A DNA stretch of 64,000 nt from Chryseobacterium foetidum (GTDB lineage Bacteria; Bacteroidota; Bacteroidia; Flavobacteriales; Weeksellaceae). Both the position numbers and the translations under genes were made by a program. Below, piece after piece: positions 35,255-43,774 of this stretch. Every line of letters begins with the position of its first letter. Positions within the stretch are counted from its first letter, which is position 1. The notes under the pieces were generated by a model, which did no database searches, was not told the DNA's origin, and saw only the letters and a program-made list of their open reading frames with translations. Where the stretch lies: the NCBI RefSeq assembly GCF_025457425.1, contig NZ_JAMXIA010000001.1:1550001-1614000 (forward strand). Reading direction: 5' to 3'.

Positions 35255-35325
35255 TTGTTAAATTTTACTAAAATTCTGCAAAGTAAAATTTCTTTTTATT
35301 ATTTTTAAAATCTCAAAACTGAAAC

Positions 35326-36036
35326 ATGCCACATAGCAACATAACGGGAGAAGACATCATCAATCTGCAGCACGCAAAGATTGCGCAGAAGAACTTTACG
35401 GTTTTATCTGATGTAAATTTAAATATTAAAAAAGGAAGATTCTGCTACCTTATCGGAAAAACAGGTTCGGGAAAAAGCTCTTTGCTGAAGACGCTTTATG
35501 GGCACATCCCTTTGGTAGGCGGCCATGGTGCCGTTGTAGGATTTGATCTTGCAAAACTCAGAGCTTCAGAAATTCCCAATCTGAGAAGAAAACTGGGAAT
35601 TGTATTTCAGGATTTCCAGCTGCTGTCTGACAGAACAGTTGAAAAAAACCTGAAATTCGTACTCGAAGCTACCGGCTGGAGTGATAAAGCAAAAATGGAC
35701 GAACGCATCAACGAAGTATTGAACAGCGTAAATATGAAGAGTAAAAAGCACAAAATGCCTCACGAGCTTTCCGGTGGAGAACAACAGCGTGTTGCGATTG
35801 CCAGAGCTCTTTTGAATCACCCTGACCTGATTTTAGCAGATGAGCCAACAGGAAATTTAGATCCTGAAACATCGAACGAAATCATGACGCTCCTGAAAAA
35901 GGTAGCTGAAGACAATCACGCTGCTGTTGTAATGGCAACACATGACTATCACATGATTCAGAACTTCCCTGGAGAAGCAATCAGATGTGAAGACGGAAAA
36001 GTTTCTGTGCTGGATACCGCAGAATTATTCGAATAA
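35326..36036 (+). CDS. ftsE: Cell division ATP-binding protein FtsE
   Basis: 236 residues, single ABC ATPase domain. Walker A GKTGSGKSS, Q-loop VFQDFQLL, signature LSGGEQQR, Walker B LILADEPTG with its catalytic Glu, and H-loop ATHDYHM. The motifs DRTVEKNL and GNLDPETS are FtsE/LolD-type. FtsE pairs with the membrane protein FtsX to trigger cell-wall hydrolases at the septum. No ftsX is adjacent, which is common in Bacteroidota. A LolD role cannot be ruled out from sequence alone. Confidence 0.85.
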   Translation: MPHSNITGEDIINLQHAKIAQKNFTVLSDVNLNIKKGRFCYLIGKTGSGKSSLLKTLYGHIPLVGGHGAVVGFDLAKLRASEIPNLRRKLGIVFQDFQLLSDRTVEKNLKFVLEATGWSDKAKMDERINEVLNSVNMKSKKHKMPHELSGGEQQRVAIARALLNHPDLILADEPTGNLDPETSNEIMTLLKKVAEDNHAAVVMATHDYHMIQNFPGEAIRCEDGKVSVLDTAELFE

Positions 36037-36040
36037 GAAA

Positions 36041-36739
36041 TTATTTATTCTTAAAAACATGAAACTCTTTTGTGAGTTCAAGATATTGGTCCGAGTATTT
36101 TCTCGGACTTTTTTCTATCACAAAATCTGATTCCACAAATTCAGTTTGATTTAAAGAAAATTCAAGAATCAATCTTTTTGTTTTAGAATTTTCTATTCCC
36201 TTGATGTTGATTTTTCGGTTTAGGAATAGATTATTTTCTTGAGAAATTTCAACAAAATAATCTCCAGTTTCAGCCGGAATTATGACTGAAAAAATACCAT
36301 TTTCCGAAAGCAGTTCTCGTGATTTTGAAATTAACTGATCGAAATTTAGTTCTACAGTCTGTCGTGCAATTTTGTCTTTTTGAGAATCAGATTCTTCAAA
36401 ATAAGGAGGATTTGAGACAATTAAATCAAATTTATCTTCGCTTTCAAAACTTTTTAAATCCTGATGAATATTTTTTAATCTTGAATGAAAGGGAGAGTTT
36501 TTAAAATTAACCTGAGTGAGATGAACAGCTTCTGCATTAATGTCAATACCTAGAAATTCTGCCCGTGAATTTCGTTGAGCCAACATTAACGAAACCAAGC
36601 CCGTTCCTGTCCCAACTTCCAATACTTTTGAAGCACACTCTACATCGGCCAAAGCGCCCAGCAAAACACCGTCTGTCCCCACACGGAATACGTCTTCTGA
36701 CTGTTGAATTTTAAAAAGTTTAAAACGAAAGGGTTTCAC
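36041..36739 (-). CDS. trmN6: tRNA1(Val) (adenine-N6)-methyltransferase
   Basis: 232 residues. It methylates N6 of A37 in tRNA1(Val). SAM-binding motif VLEVGTGTGLVSLMLAQR (about 40-57), the N6-adenine methylase motif SNPPYFEES (about 107-115) and the opening FKQ-like KLFKIQQSEDVFRVGTDGVLLG mark the YfiC family. Translation begins with GTG at 36739, which overlaps the TAG of the upstream kinase by one base. A small protein of the same operon end; 4 bp convergent with ftsE. Confidence 0.9.
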   Translation of the reverse strand: MKPFRFKLFKIQQSEDVFRVGTDGVLLGALADVECASKVLEVGTGTGLVSLMLAQRNSRAEFLGIDINAEAVHLTQVNFKNSPFHSRLKNIHQDLKSFESEDKFDLIVSNPPYFEESDSQKDKIARQTVELNFDQLISKSRELLSENGIFSVIIPAETGDYFVEISQENNLFLNRKINIKGIENSKTKRLILEFSLNQTEFVESDFVIEKSPRKYSDQYLELTKEFHVFKNK

Positions 36740-38193
36740 TAAAGATTGGTAGGTAAAGTAATAATGAATGTTGCGCCTTTTCCGACTTCAGATTTTACGG
36801 TGATTTCTCCTTTATAATCTTCAATCATTTTTCTCACCATCGCTAGTCCAAGACCCATACCGCTGTTTTTTGAAGTAAAATTTGGCTCAAATATTTTTTC
36901 AAACATTGCAGGACTAATTCCTACCCCGTTATCCTGTACCGAAATAACCACACGGCGCTGGTATTGCTCAATATCAATATTAATCATCATTTCCCGCTCA
37001 TCACTTCTTGCCTGCGTGGCATTCGTAACGAGATTGGTAATGATTCTGGAAAGGTAAACCCTGTCCATATTAATCATAATATTATTTTTATTGGCGTGCA
37101 GATAAATAAGATCATCATTGAAGACGCCTAGTATATCGTTGATTTCAGAGTTAAGGTTGATGACCTCATTATTTTTCTCCGGAAGCTTGGCAAATTCCGA
37201 AAATGCTGAAGCGACAGTTGCGATTACGTCGATCTGATCGACCATTGTTTTGCTGAGCTGCTTTACTTTTTCTGTAATATTTGGATCTTGTGGGTCAAAT
37301 TTCCTTTCAAAATTCTGAATAGTCAGCTTCATTGGTGTTAAAGGATTTTTAACCTCATGTGCCACCTGTTTTGCCATCTCCCTCCACGCTTCTTCAGATG
37401 CCTTAAATCTAAGCCGCTCTTTCTGATCCTGAATCTGTAGAATCATCCGATTGTAAGCTTTTGCCAAGGCATTAAGCTCATCATTTTTGTAGTATTTGAT
37501 TGGACGCATTTCGTTCTCAAACAAGGTGATGCGCGTAATCATATCTGTAAATTTGGTGATGTTTTTCGCAAGATTATTAGACATCACCCAGCTGAACCAG
37601 ATGCTGAAAACAATCAGGATTAAATCTACGATTACCATGTACAGTAAAAACTGATGCAGAACATCAAGATAAGCAGATTCATTGTGATACAAAGGAATAT
37701 ACATGATCCCGACCGGCTGCAGATTATTGTTGTTTAACAGCAGATAAGAAGAGGTGTAGACAGCATCTTTTCCTGCATCATAACCCCGAACATCATATCT
37801 TGTTTTATCAGCCAGCATCTTATTGACGATAGCCAAAGGAATTTTTTTCTGCTCCACAAGACTTGAATCACGGCTGGAAAGAAGATAATTTCCTTTTAAA
37901 TCGTAAATAATTACATCATGTTTATTGATATCCGCAATTTCAAAAGTTCTGTTACCTAAAACCCGTTTTAGATCATCGGTATTTACATTTTCCAGACTCA
38001 GTGCATAGTCAAAATAAGCCATTACGGTATTGGTCTTATTCTGCATATCTGTACGGCTTTGCTTCAAAGCATTATTCCGCAAAACAAAGTAAGGCACCAG
38101 AGACGATGCTGCAACGCTGAGAAGACAGACAAAAAGAAATCCGAAGAAAAACCGGTTCCTGAGGCTGTATCCTTTGTACTTATTTAATGGCAT
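36739..38193 (-). CDS. NtrY-like membrane sensor histidine kinase
   Basis: 484 residues. Two membrane helices (about 13-35 and 178-200) flank a periplasmic sensor region (about 36-177). A HAMP-like linker follows, then the H-box VAHEVKNPLTPMKL (His about 285), with the PLTPM motif typical of NtrY-type kinases, N-box NLVTNATQA and G-boxes DNGVGIS and GMGLGLAMV. It senses an unknown external signal. No response regulator is adjacent. It overlaps ribE by 14 bp and trmN6 by 1 bp, so all three share one transcript. Confidence 0.9.
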   Translation of the reverse strand: MPLNKYKGYSLRNRFFFGFLFVCLLSVAASSLVPYFVLRNNALKQSRTDMQNKTNTVMAYFDYALSLENVNTDDLKRVLGNRTFEIADINKHDVIIYDLKGNYLLSSRDSSLVEQKKIPLAIVNKMLADKTRYDVRGYDAGKDAVYTSSYLLLNNNNLQPVGIMYIPLYHNESAYLDVLHQFLLYMVIVDLILIVFSIWFSWVMSNNLAKNITKFTDMITRITLFENEMRPIKYYKNDELNALAKAYNRMILQIQDQKERLRFKASEEAWREMAKQVAHEVKNPLTPMKLTIQNFERKFDPQDPNITEKVKQLSKTMVDQIDVIATVASAFSEFAKLPEKNNEVINLNSEINDILGVFNDDLIYLHANKNNIMINMDRVYLSRIITNLVTNATQARSDEREMMINIDIEQYQRRVVISVQDNGVGISPAMFEKIFEPNFTSKNSGMGLGLAMVRKMIEDYKGEITVKSEVGKGATFIITLPTNL

Positions 38194-38776
38194 TCTTTTG
38201 TAGAAGTTTAGCTATATATTTACCTATAATATCAAATTCCAGATTGACTTTATCACCTGTTTTTAAAGAATTCATATTGGTAAATTCCCATGTGTATGGG
38301 ATAATAGCCACCGAAAATTCGAGATCATCGCTTTTTGCAACCGTTAAACTGATTCCGTTTAAAGTGATTGATCCCTGAGGCACAGTAACAAAGTTACCTT
38401 CTGAATTATATCTTACTGTAACAAAATAACTGCCATCCTTGTTTTCAATTCCGGTAATTTCGCCCGTTTTATCCACATGTCCCTGCACAATATGCCCGTC
38501 TAGACGGCCATTCATCACCGTACAGCGCTCCAGATTAACCACAGAGCCCACTTCCCACATTCCTAAATTTGTTTTTTCTAAAGTTTCATTAATAGCAGTA
38601 ACCACATATTTTTCACCTTCTGTTTTCACTACCGTGAGACAACATCCGTTATGCGCAAGGCTTTGGTCGATTTTCAATTCGTGAGTAAAAGGACAAGATA
38701 ATGTAAAATCAATATTGCCGCCGTTCCTTTCTATTTTCTCTACAACGCCTACTGCTTCAATAATTCCTGTGAACAT
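38180..38776 (-). CDS. ribE: Riboflavin synthase alpha chain RibE
   Basis: 198 residues. It joins two molecules of 6,7-dimethyl-8-ribityllumazine to form riboflavin. The two lumazine-binding barrel repeats start MFTGIIEAVGVVEK and GHIVQGHVDKTGEI, with repeated GxSLTV-type motifs (NGCCLTVVKTE, NGISLTVAKSD) and the C-terminal LKTGDKVNLEFDIIGKY. The start at 38776 gives the invariant MFTG; longer frames run into pdxA. A TATCTTTG box lies at complement 38812-38819. It overlaps the downstream kinase by 14 bp. Confidence 0.95.
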   Translation of the reverse strand: MFTGIIEAVGVVEKIERNGGNIDFTLSCPFTHELKIDQSLAHNGCCLTVVKTEGEKYVVTAINETLEKTNLGMWEVGSVVNLERCTVMNGRLDGHIVQGHVDKTGEITGIENKDGSYFVTVRYNSEGNFVTVPQGSITLNGISLTVAKSDDLEFSVAIIPYTWEFTNMNSLKTGDKVNLEFDIIGKYIAKLLQKNAIK

Positions 38777-38788
38777 ATTATTTTTTGC

Positions 38789-38819
38789 TAAATTTGTAAA
38801 ATTATAATCTTCAAAGATA
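38789..38819. promoter_or_regulatory. Overlapping divergent promoters of pdxA and ribE
   Basis: On the + strand TAAATTTG (38789-38796), 29 nt before the pdxA ATG. On the minus strand TATCTTTG (complement 38812-38819), 35 nt before the ribE ATG. The boxes are 15 bp apart and face each other, so the two polymerases cannot start together. Confidence 0.5.
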
Positions 38820-38825
38820 ATCAAA

Positions 38826-39917
38826 ATGACCCCACAAAACCATAAAGTGCGAGTAGGAATTTCAATAGGTGATTTTAACGGTATCGGGCCGGAAATCATC
38901 ATGAAATCTCTGAAAGACAAAACCATCACAGACTTTTTTACGCCAATTATTTTTGGTTCGGGGAAGCTTTTCACTTATCAGAAGAATATTTTTAAATTAA
39001 ATTTAAATTTCAACTACATCACAGAAGCCTCTCAGGCTCAGGCCGGAAAGCTGAATATGGTGAATCTTGTGAAAGACAATTCCAATGTAGAACTCGGAAA
39101 ACCTACGGAAGAATCTACGAAAATGGCAATAGATTCTCTTGAAGCAGCTACAGAAGCGTTAATGAAGGGCGAAATTGACGTTTTGGTAACTGCACCGATC
39201 AACAAAGACGAGATGGTGAAGATGGGATTCAAACATGCAGGTCATACAGGTTATTTTGAAGAAAAATTCAATAAAAAAGGGCTGATGTTTCTGGTAACTG
39301 AAGATTTGAAAGTAGCAGTTTCCACACACCACATTCCTATTTCTCAGGTTGCTGAAAATATTTCAAAGGAAAAAATAAAAAAACAAATCAAAGCACTGAA
39401 CCAAACCCTTATCGAAGATTTTGCGGTTACAAGACCGAAAATTGCAGTTTTAGGTTTAAATCCACATTCCGGTGACGGAGGCGTGATCGGTACCGAAGAA
39501 ATTGAAATTATTTCCCCAGCCATAAAAGAACTTTCAGACAACGGAATTCTGGCATTTGGCCCTTATCCCGCCGACAGCTTTTTCCAGCCTGAAAAATACA
39601 GAAGTTTTGATGCCGTTTTGGCGATGTACCACGATCAGGGGCTTGCTCCGTTTAAAACAATTGCATACGAGGAAGGTGTAAATTATACCGCAGGATTGCC
39701 TTTCATCAGAACTTCTCCCGATCATGGAACGGCATACGATATCGCGGGGAAAAATGTGGCTGATGAGCATAGTTTCAGCGAAGCGATTTTCACAGCTATC
39801 AAAATTTTCAATCACCGTGCAGACCATAAAGATTTAATGGAAAACCGTCTTAAACCTAAAAGAATGCCGTCTGATAACGGAATTGATGAAGATTTGCCTG
39901 TAGGAAACGATTTATAG
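38826..39917 (+). CDS. pdxA: 4-hydroxythreonine-4-phosphate dehydrogenase PdxA
   Basis: 363 residues. PdxA oxidises 4-phosphohydroxy-L-threonine in pyridoxal-phosphate synthesis. Motifs: GISIGDFNGIGPEIIMKSL at the start, VTAPINKDEM, the zinc-ligand segment FKHAGHTGYFEEKF, LNPHSGDGG, AMYHDQGLAPFKTI and the C-terminal RTSPDHGTAYDIAGK. All substrate and metal residues are in place. It is divergent from ribE, with the two -7 boxes 15 bp apart. Cytoplasmic dimer. Confidence 0.96.
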   Translation: MTPQNHKVRVGISIGDFNGIGPEIIMKSLKDKTITDFFTPIIFGSGKLFTYQKNIFKLNLNFNYITEASQAQAGKLNMVNLVKDNSNVELGKPTEESTKMAIDSLEAATEALMKGEIDVLVTAPINKDEMVKMGFKHAGHTGYFEEKFNKKGLMFLVTEDLKVAVSTHHIPISQVAENISKEKIKKQIKALNQTLIEDFAVTRPKIAVLGLNPHSGDGGVIGTEEIEIISPAIKELSDNGILAFGPYPADSFFQPEKYRSFDAVLAMYHDQGLAPFKTIAYEEGVNYTAGLPFIRTSPDHGTAYDIAGKNVADEHSFSEAIFTAIKIFNHRADHKDLMENRLKPKRMPSDNGIDEDLPVGNDL

Positions 39918-39958
39918 ATTCTGCAAAAGAATAAAAATTAATTTGTTATGAAAATTAT

Positions 39959-39988
39959 TTGTAATATTAAAAAAATTGCATATTTTTG
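39959..39988 (+). promoter_or_regulatory. Consensus promoter of yceD-rpmF
   Basis: TTG (39959-39961), 19-bp spacer, TATTTTTG (39981-39988). The ATG at 40001 follows 12 nt later. It shows that the longer in-frame start at 39986 cannot be used. Confidence 0.7.
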
Positions 39989-40000
39989 CACACTCATTTT

Positions 40001-40525
40001 ATGGACAAGTTAAGAAACTATGATGTAAGCTTTTCCGGACTGAAAACCGGCAAGCACGAGTTTAAATTTGATATAGATAAGGAGTTCTTTCAATTATTTG
40101 ACACTGAACAGGAGTTTACAAATCCCAAGATTGAAGTGGATGTTTTGCTTGATAAACACACTACTTTTTTAGAATTTGAAATTAAAACTGAAGGTACAGT
40201 AGAATTGGTTTGTGACATTACAAACGAAAATTTTACACATCCTGTAGAAAATCAGATCGGTATTCTGGTGAAATTTGGAGAAGAATATGATGACAGCGAA
40301 GAAGATGTAATCACGATTCCTGCAAATGATCACGCTTTTAATATTTCGCAATTGATCTATGAAAACGTAGCACTCGCAATACCAATGAAAAAAGTATCAC
40401 CCAATGTAAGTGATGAAGATCTGGAAATTCTGGAGAAGTTCAGCCCGAAAGACAGTGTAGAAGACAAAGAACACGAGAGTGACCCGAGATGGGATGCTCT
40501 GAAAAATTTAAAAAATAAAAATTAA
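40001..40525 (+). CDS. yceD: YceD/DUF177 family protein
   Basis: 174 residues. YceD-type proteins are needed for normal 23S rRNA levels, and the gene is regularly next to rpmF, as here (59 bp before it). Features: MDKLRNYDVSFSGLKTGKHEF at the start (quoted in part), the CDIT cysteine motif VELVCDITNENF with surrounding strands, an acidic central loop (GEEYDDSEEDV), and the C-terminal SDPRWDALKNLKNK typical of the family. Start chosen from the promoter at 39959-39988. Confidence 0.9.
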   Translation: MDKLRNYDVSFSGLKTGKHEFKFDIDKEFFQLFDTEQEFTNPKIEVDVLLDKHTTFLEFEIKTEGTVELVCDITNENFTHPVENQIGILVKFGEEYDDSEEDVITIPANDHAFNISQLIYENVALAIPMKKVSPNVSDEDLEILEKFSPKDSVEDKEHESDPRWDALKNLKNKN

Positions 40526-40584
40526 ATAATTTAATGATGAGATGATGAATCTCATCGCTCATCACTAAAAAAAGTTATTACAAA

Positions 40585-40788
40585 ATGGCACATCCAAAGA
40601 GAAGACAGTCGTCTACAAGAAGAGATAAGAGAAGAACTCATTACAAAGCTGTAGTTCCTCAGTTGGCTAAAGATGCAACATCTGGTGAGATGCACCTTTA
40701 CCACAGAGCTCACTGGCACGAAGGAAAACTTTACTACAGAGGTAAAGTAGTAATGGAAAAAGAAGTAGCATCTACTGAAGAAAACTAA
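40585..40788 (+). CDS. rpmF: 50S ribosomal protein L32
   Basis: 67 residues, beginning [20 protein letters not shown], which is the L32 signature, followed by [20 protein letters not shown]. The zinc-binding cysteines of the four-Cys form are absent, so this is the zinc-free type. A basic protein of the large subunit. It shares a transcript with yceD and ends at a large terminator. The acidic tail (KEVASTEEN) is a mild extension. Confidence 0.97.
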   Translation: MAHPKRRQSSTRRDKRRTHYKAVVPQLAKDATSGEMHLYHRAHWHEGKLYYRGKVVMEKEVASTEEN

Positions 40789-40823
40789 GAGCCGTTTTCA
40801 CCCGAAAACACTCGTTTTAATAC

Positions 40824-40865
40824 AAAAACCGCCCGATTTTGATAAAATTTGGCGGTTTTTTGTTG
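40824..40865 (+). terminator. Terminator of rpmF
   Basis: 10-bp stem AAAAACCGCC/GGCGGTTTTT with further AT pairing (ATTTT/AAAAT) in the loop, then T-rich sequence. Confidence 0.85.
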
Positions 40866-40891
40866 TTTTTTATGTTTTTTTGGTATCTTTG
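40863..40891 (+). promoter_or_regulatory. Consensus promoter of accB-accC
   Basis: TTG (40863-40865), 18-bp spacer, TATCTTTG (40884-40891). It starts right at the end of the rpmF terminator. The ATG of accB follows 23 nt later. Confidence 0.75.
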
Positions 40892-40914
40892 ACCCAAATC
40901 AAATATCAATTTTT

Positions 40915-41397
40915 ATGGACATTAAAGACATACAGAATCTTATCAAGTTTGTATCTAAAGCTGAAGTTTCAGAAGTAAAATATAAAACCAAAGATTTCGA
41001 AATCACCATTAAAACACCACTTGGAGGTAATGAGGTAAGCTATGTTGCTCAACCGCAAATGTATCAGCAGGCTCCACAGCAACAAGTTCCGGGACACGCT
41101 CCTGCTGCGGTTTCTGCAACTCCTGAAAAAACTGAAGCTGCTTCTGACGACAGCAAATTTATCACTATCAAATCTCCAATGATCGGAACTTTCTACAGAA
41201 AACCATCTCCGGATAAGGATGTTTTTGCTAATGTAGGCGACGAAGTTTCTGTTGGAAAAGTAGTTTGCGTAATTGAAGCAATGAAGTTATTCAACCAAAT
41301 TGAGTCTGAAGTAAGCGGTAAAATCGTTAAAATTTTAGTTGACGATGCTACTCCTGTAGAATACGACCAACCTTTATTCTTAGTAGATCCATCTTAA
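40915..41397 (+). CDS. accB: Biotin carboxyl carrier protein of acetyl-CoA carboxylase
   Basis: 160 residues from the ATG at 40915; the longer frame reaches into the promoter and rpmF terminator. N-terminus MDIKDIQNLIKFVSKAEVSE, a Pro/Gln/Ala-rich linker (about 47-78, YQQAPQQQVPGHAPAA), then the biotinyl domain with MIGTFYRKPSPD and the biotin-Lys in VIEAMKLFNQIE (about Lys 124). The lipoyl-type fold carries CO2 between AccC and the carboxyltransferase, the first committed step of fatty acid synthesis. Followed by accC after 82 bp. Confidence 0.96.
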   Translation: MDIKDIQNLIKFVSKAEVSEVKYKTKDFEITIKTPLGGNEVSYVAQPQMYQQAPQQQVPGHAPAAVSATPEKTEAASDDSKFITIKSPMIGTFYRKPSPDKDVFANVGDEVSVGKVVCVIEAMKLFNQIESEVSGKIVKILVDDATPVEYDQPLFLVDPS

Positions 41398-41439
41398 TTA
41401 TAATTGATTAATGATGATTGATAATTGAAGAAAAAATCA

Positions 41440-41471
41440 ATTTCAAATTTCAAACTTTCAAATTTCAAATT
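41440..41471. repeat. ATTTCAA heptamer repeat between accB and accC
   Basis: Four near-identical 7-8 bp units (ATTTCAA, with one ACTTTCAA) in tandem upstream of accC. It may be simple-sequence drift. A similar TTTGAAATTT-rich stretch lies upstream of cysS (about 55584-55616). Confidence 0.6.
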
Positions 41472-41479
41472 AAATTAAG

Positions 41480-42835
41480 ATGTTCAAAAAAATATTAATT
41501 GCCAATCGTGGCGAAATTGCAATGCGTATTTTACGTACTTGTAAAGAAATGGGAATCAAAACTGTTGCGGTATATTCTACTGCCGACAAAGACAGTCTTC
41601 ATGTAAGATTTGCTGACGAGGCTGTTTGTATCGGCCCTGCAATGAGCAAAGATTCTTACCTGAAAATCCCAAACATTATTGCTGCTGCAGAGATTACCAA
41701 TGCAGACGCCATTCACCCGGGTTACGGTTTCTTATCTGAAAATGCTAACTTCTCAAGAATCTGCGCTAAAAACGGTATCAAATTTATTGGTGCAAGTCCT
41801 GAGCAGATCGAGAGAATGGGAGACAAAGCCAATGCCAAAGCGACCATGAAAGCGGCAAACGTACCTTGCGTACCGGGTTCTGAAGGTTTGATAGAATCTT
41901 ACGAACACGCTGTGAAAATCGCCAAGGAAACAGGCTATCCCGTAATGATCAAAGCTACTGCCGGTGGTGGTGGTAAAGGGATGAGGGCTGTATGGAAAGA
42001 AGAAGACCTTAAAGAACACTGGGAATCTGCCATTCAGGAAGCTGTGGCTGCCTTCGGGAACGGAGGAATGTATATGGAAAAACTGATTGAAGAGCCAAGA
42101 CATATCGAAATTCAGGTTGCAGGTGACCAGTTTGGTAAAGCCTGTCACCTTTCTGAAAGAGACTGTTCTGTACAGAGAAGAAACCAGAAATTAACCGAAG
42201 AAACGCCTTCTCCATTCATGACTGACGAGCTTCGTGAGAAAATGGGTGAAGCAGCAGTGAAAGCAGCAGAATTTATAGGTTACGAAGGTGTGGGAACAAT
42301 TGAATTCCTTGTGGACAAGCACAGAAATTTCTATTTCATGGAAATGAATACGAGAATTCAGGTAGAGCACCCGATCACGGAGCAGGTTATTGATTACGAT
42401 TTGATCAGAGAACAGATTCTTTTGGCAGCAGGAACTCCTATTTCAGGAATCAACCACTATCCGAAGCTGCACTCTATCGAATGCAGAATCAACGCTGAAG
42501 ATCCTTACGCAGATTTCAGACCTTCACCGGGAAAAATCACTGGATTAAATATTCCGGGAGGACACGGTATCAGAGTGGATACTCACGTTTATTCAGGTTA
42601 TACCATTCCATCTAACTACGATTCAATGATTGCAAAACTGATTACTACGGCGCAAACCCGTGAAGAGGCGATTGCTAAAATGAAACGTGCTTTGGAAGAG
42701 TTCTACGTGGAAGGTGTAAAAACCACAATTCCTTTCCACAGACAGTTGATGGAAGATGAACGATATCTGTCCGGAAACTACACCACAAAATTCATGGAAG
42801 ATTTTGTAATGGACAGAAAATATGATAATCATTAA
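41480..42835 (+). CDS. accC: Acetyl-CoA carboxylase biotin carboxylase subunit
   Basis: 451 residues, the normal length. Starts [23 protein letters not shown]-grasp features include [13 protein letters not shown], the family [32 protein letters not shown] with the catalytic Arg, and [10 protein letters not shown]. It carboxylates biotin on AccB with bicarbonate and ATP. Same operon as accB; terminator 20 nt after the stop. Confidence 0.97.
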   Translation: MFKKILIANRGEIAMRILRTCKEMGIKTVAVYSTADKDSLHVRFADEAVCIGPAMSKDSYLKIPNIIAAAEITNADAIHPGYGFLSENANFSRICAKNGIKFIGASPEQIERMGDKANAKATMKAANVPCVPGSEGLIESYEHAVKIAKETGYPVMIKATAGGGGKGMRAVWKEEDLKEHWESAIQEAVAAFGNGGMYMEKLIEEPRHIEIQVAGDQFGKACHLSERDCSVQRRNQKLTEETPSPFMTDELREKMGEAAVKAAEFIGYEGVGTIEFLVDKHRNFYFMEMNTRIQVEHPITEQVIDYDLIREQILLAAGTPISGINHYPKLHSIECRINAEDPYADFRPSPGKITGLNIPGGHGIRVDTHVYSGYTIPSNYDSMIAKLITTAQTREEAIAKMKRALEEFYVEGVKTTIPFHRQLMEDERYLSGNYTTKFMEDFVMDRKYDNH

Positions 42836-42855
42836 GATTATTTTATTATAAATAT

Positions 42856-42884
42856 AAACCGCCTCTTTTGGGGCGGTTTTTTTT
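42856..42884 (+). terminator. Terminator of accB-accC
   Basis: Eight-bp stem AAACCGCC/GGCGGTTT with an 8-nt loop and a run of T. Confidence 0.88.
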
Positions 42885-42911
42885 CATAATTACTTCAAGC
42901 CTTTCTTCATC

Positions 42912-43073
42912 CTAATTCAAACAGTTTGTTATTCTCCGTTTTAAGTCTGATAATTTATGTAAAGTTTCAGTTACAGCCGTGAATCCATTTTTGAACTTTA
43001 GATATTGATCCCGTGATTTAATTATTTTAGCTACTTTTGAATCTCTTGTTATCTCAAATTTTTCAGTATACAG
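42912..43073 (-). pseudogene. Possible remnant coding fragment
   Basis: A minus-strand frame of 53 codons between two stops, without ATG. It reads TEKFEITRDSKVAKIIKSR then DQYLKFKNGFTAVTETLHKL and SDLKRRITNCLN, which has a natural amino-acid mix. The preceding frame (43049-43285) could continue it after a frameshift. Family unknown. It may be chance. Confidence 0.3.
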
Positions 43074-43150
43074 TTACGTTCCCCCGCTTCCGTGGCTTTT
43101 TCTTTTAAAAAATCAATTTCTAAAATTGTAATATTTTTTATCTTTATAAA

Positions 43151-43279
43151 AACATACAACGATGCGTAGACGACAAATTTTCTATTGAGATGGATCAGAG
43201 TGAATTTGTTTTCAGCAAAGACAAAAAATCTTTCAACATCGCACATGGCGGTAACGATGTGAAGTTTACTAAAGAATGA
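43151..43279 (+). pseudogene. C-terminal remnant of a lost gene
   Basis: A plus-strand frame ending at TGA 43277-43279. It reads as a protein-like tail (VDDKFSIEMDQSEFVFSKDK, then KSFNIAHGGNDVKFTKE), with no upstream start before the stop at about 43118. A 14-bp-stem terminator follows 20 nt after the stop, as expected for the end of a real gene. The 5' part seems deleted. Family not recognised. Confidence 0.35.
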
Positions 43280-43299
43280 GCTCAATTATCAGATAACAT

Positions 43300-43336
43300 A
43301 AAAGTCCGTTTCAATTAATGTGAAACGGACTTTTTT
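43300..43336 (+). terminator. Strong terminator without an intact gene
   Basis: Perfect 14-bp stem (AAAAGTCCGTTTCA/TGAAACGGACTTTT) with a 7-nt loop and further T. It follows the 43151-43279 remnant. Confidence 0.85.
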
Positions 43337-43493
43337 ATTGTTTTTATGCCATTGCGAGGAGGAAAGGCTGCCTTTTTCCGAAGGTCTGGACAGGCTGTAC
43401 TTCACAATAACCTTTCAAAGCTATCACAATGAAATATAAAAATCATCGAGACCTTTTATCCAAATCGTCAGGAAGTTTTGCTGAAGTCCCCGA

Positions 43494-43573
43494 GAGCATT
43501 TACCAAACTCCCCGTTATCTTTTTTAAAATCGTTACTGAGCATTTTTAAACTCCCCGTTATCTTTTTAAAAAT
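43494..43573. repeat. Two tandem copies of a 44-bp-period repeat
   Basis: GAGCATTTACCAAACTCCCC (43494-43513) and GAGCATTTTTAAACTCCCCG (43538-43557) are each followed by GTTATCTTTTT and AAAAT. A third partial echo (AAAATGCTCACTGTC) follows in the opposite sense, and GCAGGAAGTATTTC (43597) echoes TCAGGAAGTTTTGC (43468). Confidence 0.75.
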
Positions 43574-43751
43574 GCTCACTGTCTATTTTTAAAACTGCAG
43601 GAAGTATTTCTTGATTATATTAAAATAAGCTTATTAAATTTTGCTAAGGCTCATTCGCACATCTTTGTTTTAGGGGTTGAAATTTCAGAGTTTGTCAGAA
43701 AAATTAATGTTTAAATAATTATTTTAAAACTTAAAATTGCTTCTGAAATTA

Positions 43752-43759
43752 TATTTTTG
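43752..43759 (+). promoter_or_regulatory. -7 box of the secreted phosphatase-family gene
   Basis: TATTTTTG, 15 nt before the ATG at 43775. A TTG lies closer than the usual spacing. Confidence 0.45.
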
Positions 43760-43774
43760 TTTTAAATTTAAGAT

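Larger units (their letters stand above)
42885..43774. other. Gene-poor stretch with decayed coding fragments and repeats
   Basis: About 890 bp with no intact gene. It contains: a minus-strand stop-free fragment (42912-43073, no start codon); a plus-strand fragment (43151-43279, no proper start) followed by a very strong terminator (43300-43336); a degenerate inverted sequence starting GCCATTGCGAGGAGG (about 43348) with CTATCACAATG at about 43420; tandem 44-bp repeats (43494-43573); and a -7 box TATTTTTG (43752-43759) for the next gene. It looks like the site of past gene loss plus repeat insertion. Confidence 0.65.

Noticed and set aside
38777..38974. Extended N-terminus of RibE
   Set aside because: It overlaps the divergent pdxA gene and precedes the invariant MFTG start of riboflavin synthase.
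43049..43285. Minus-strand frame of 78 codons as a real gene
   Set aside because: It overlaps the better-looking plus-strand remnant, has weak composition and no promoter or terminator of its own. Mentioned only as a possible partner of the 42912-43073 fragment after a frameshift.
43494..43573. CRISPR array
   Set aside because: Only two copies, adjacent without a distinct spacer of constant size, and no cas genes in the window. The 21-bp array at 1317-1421 also lacks spacers.
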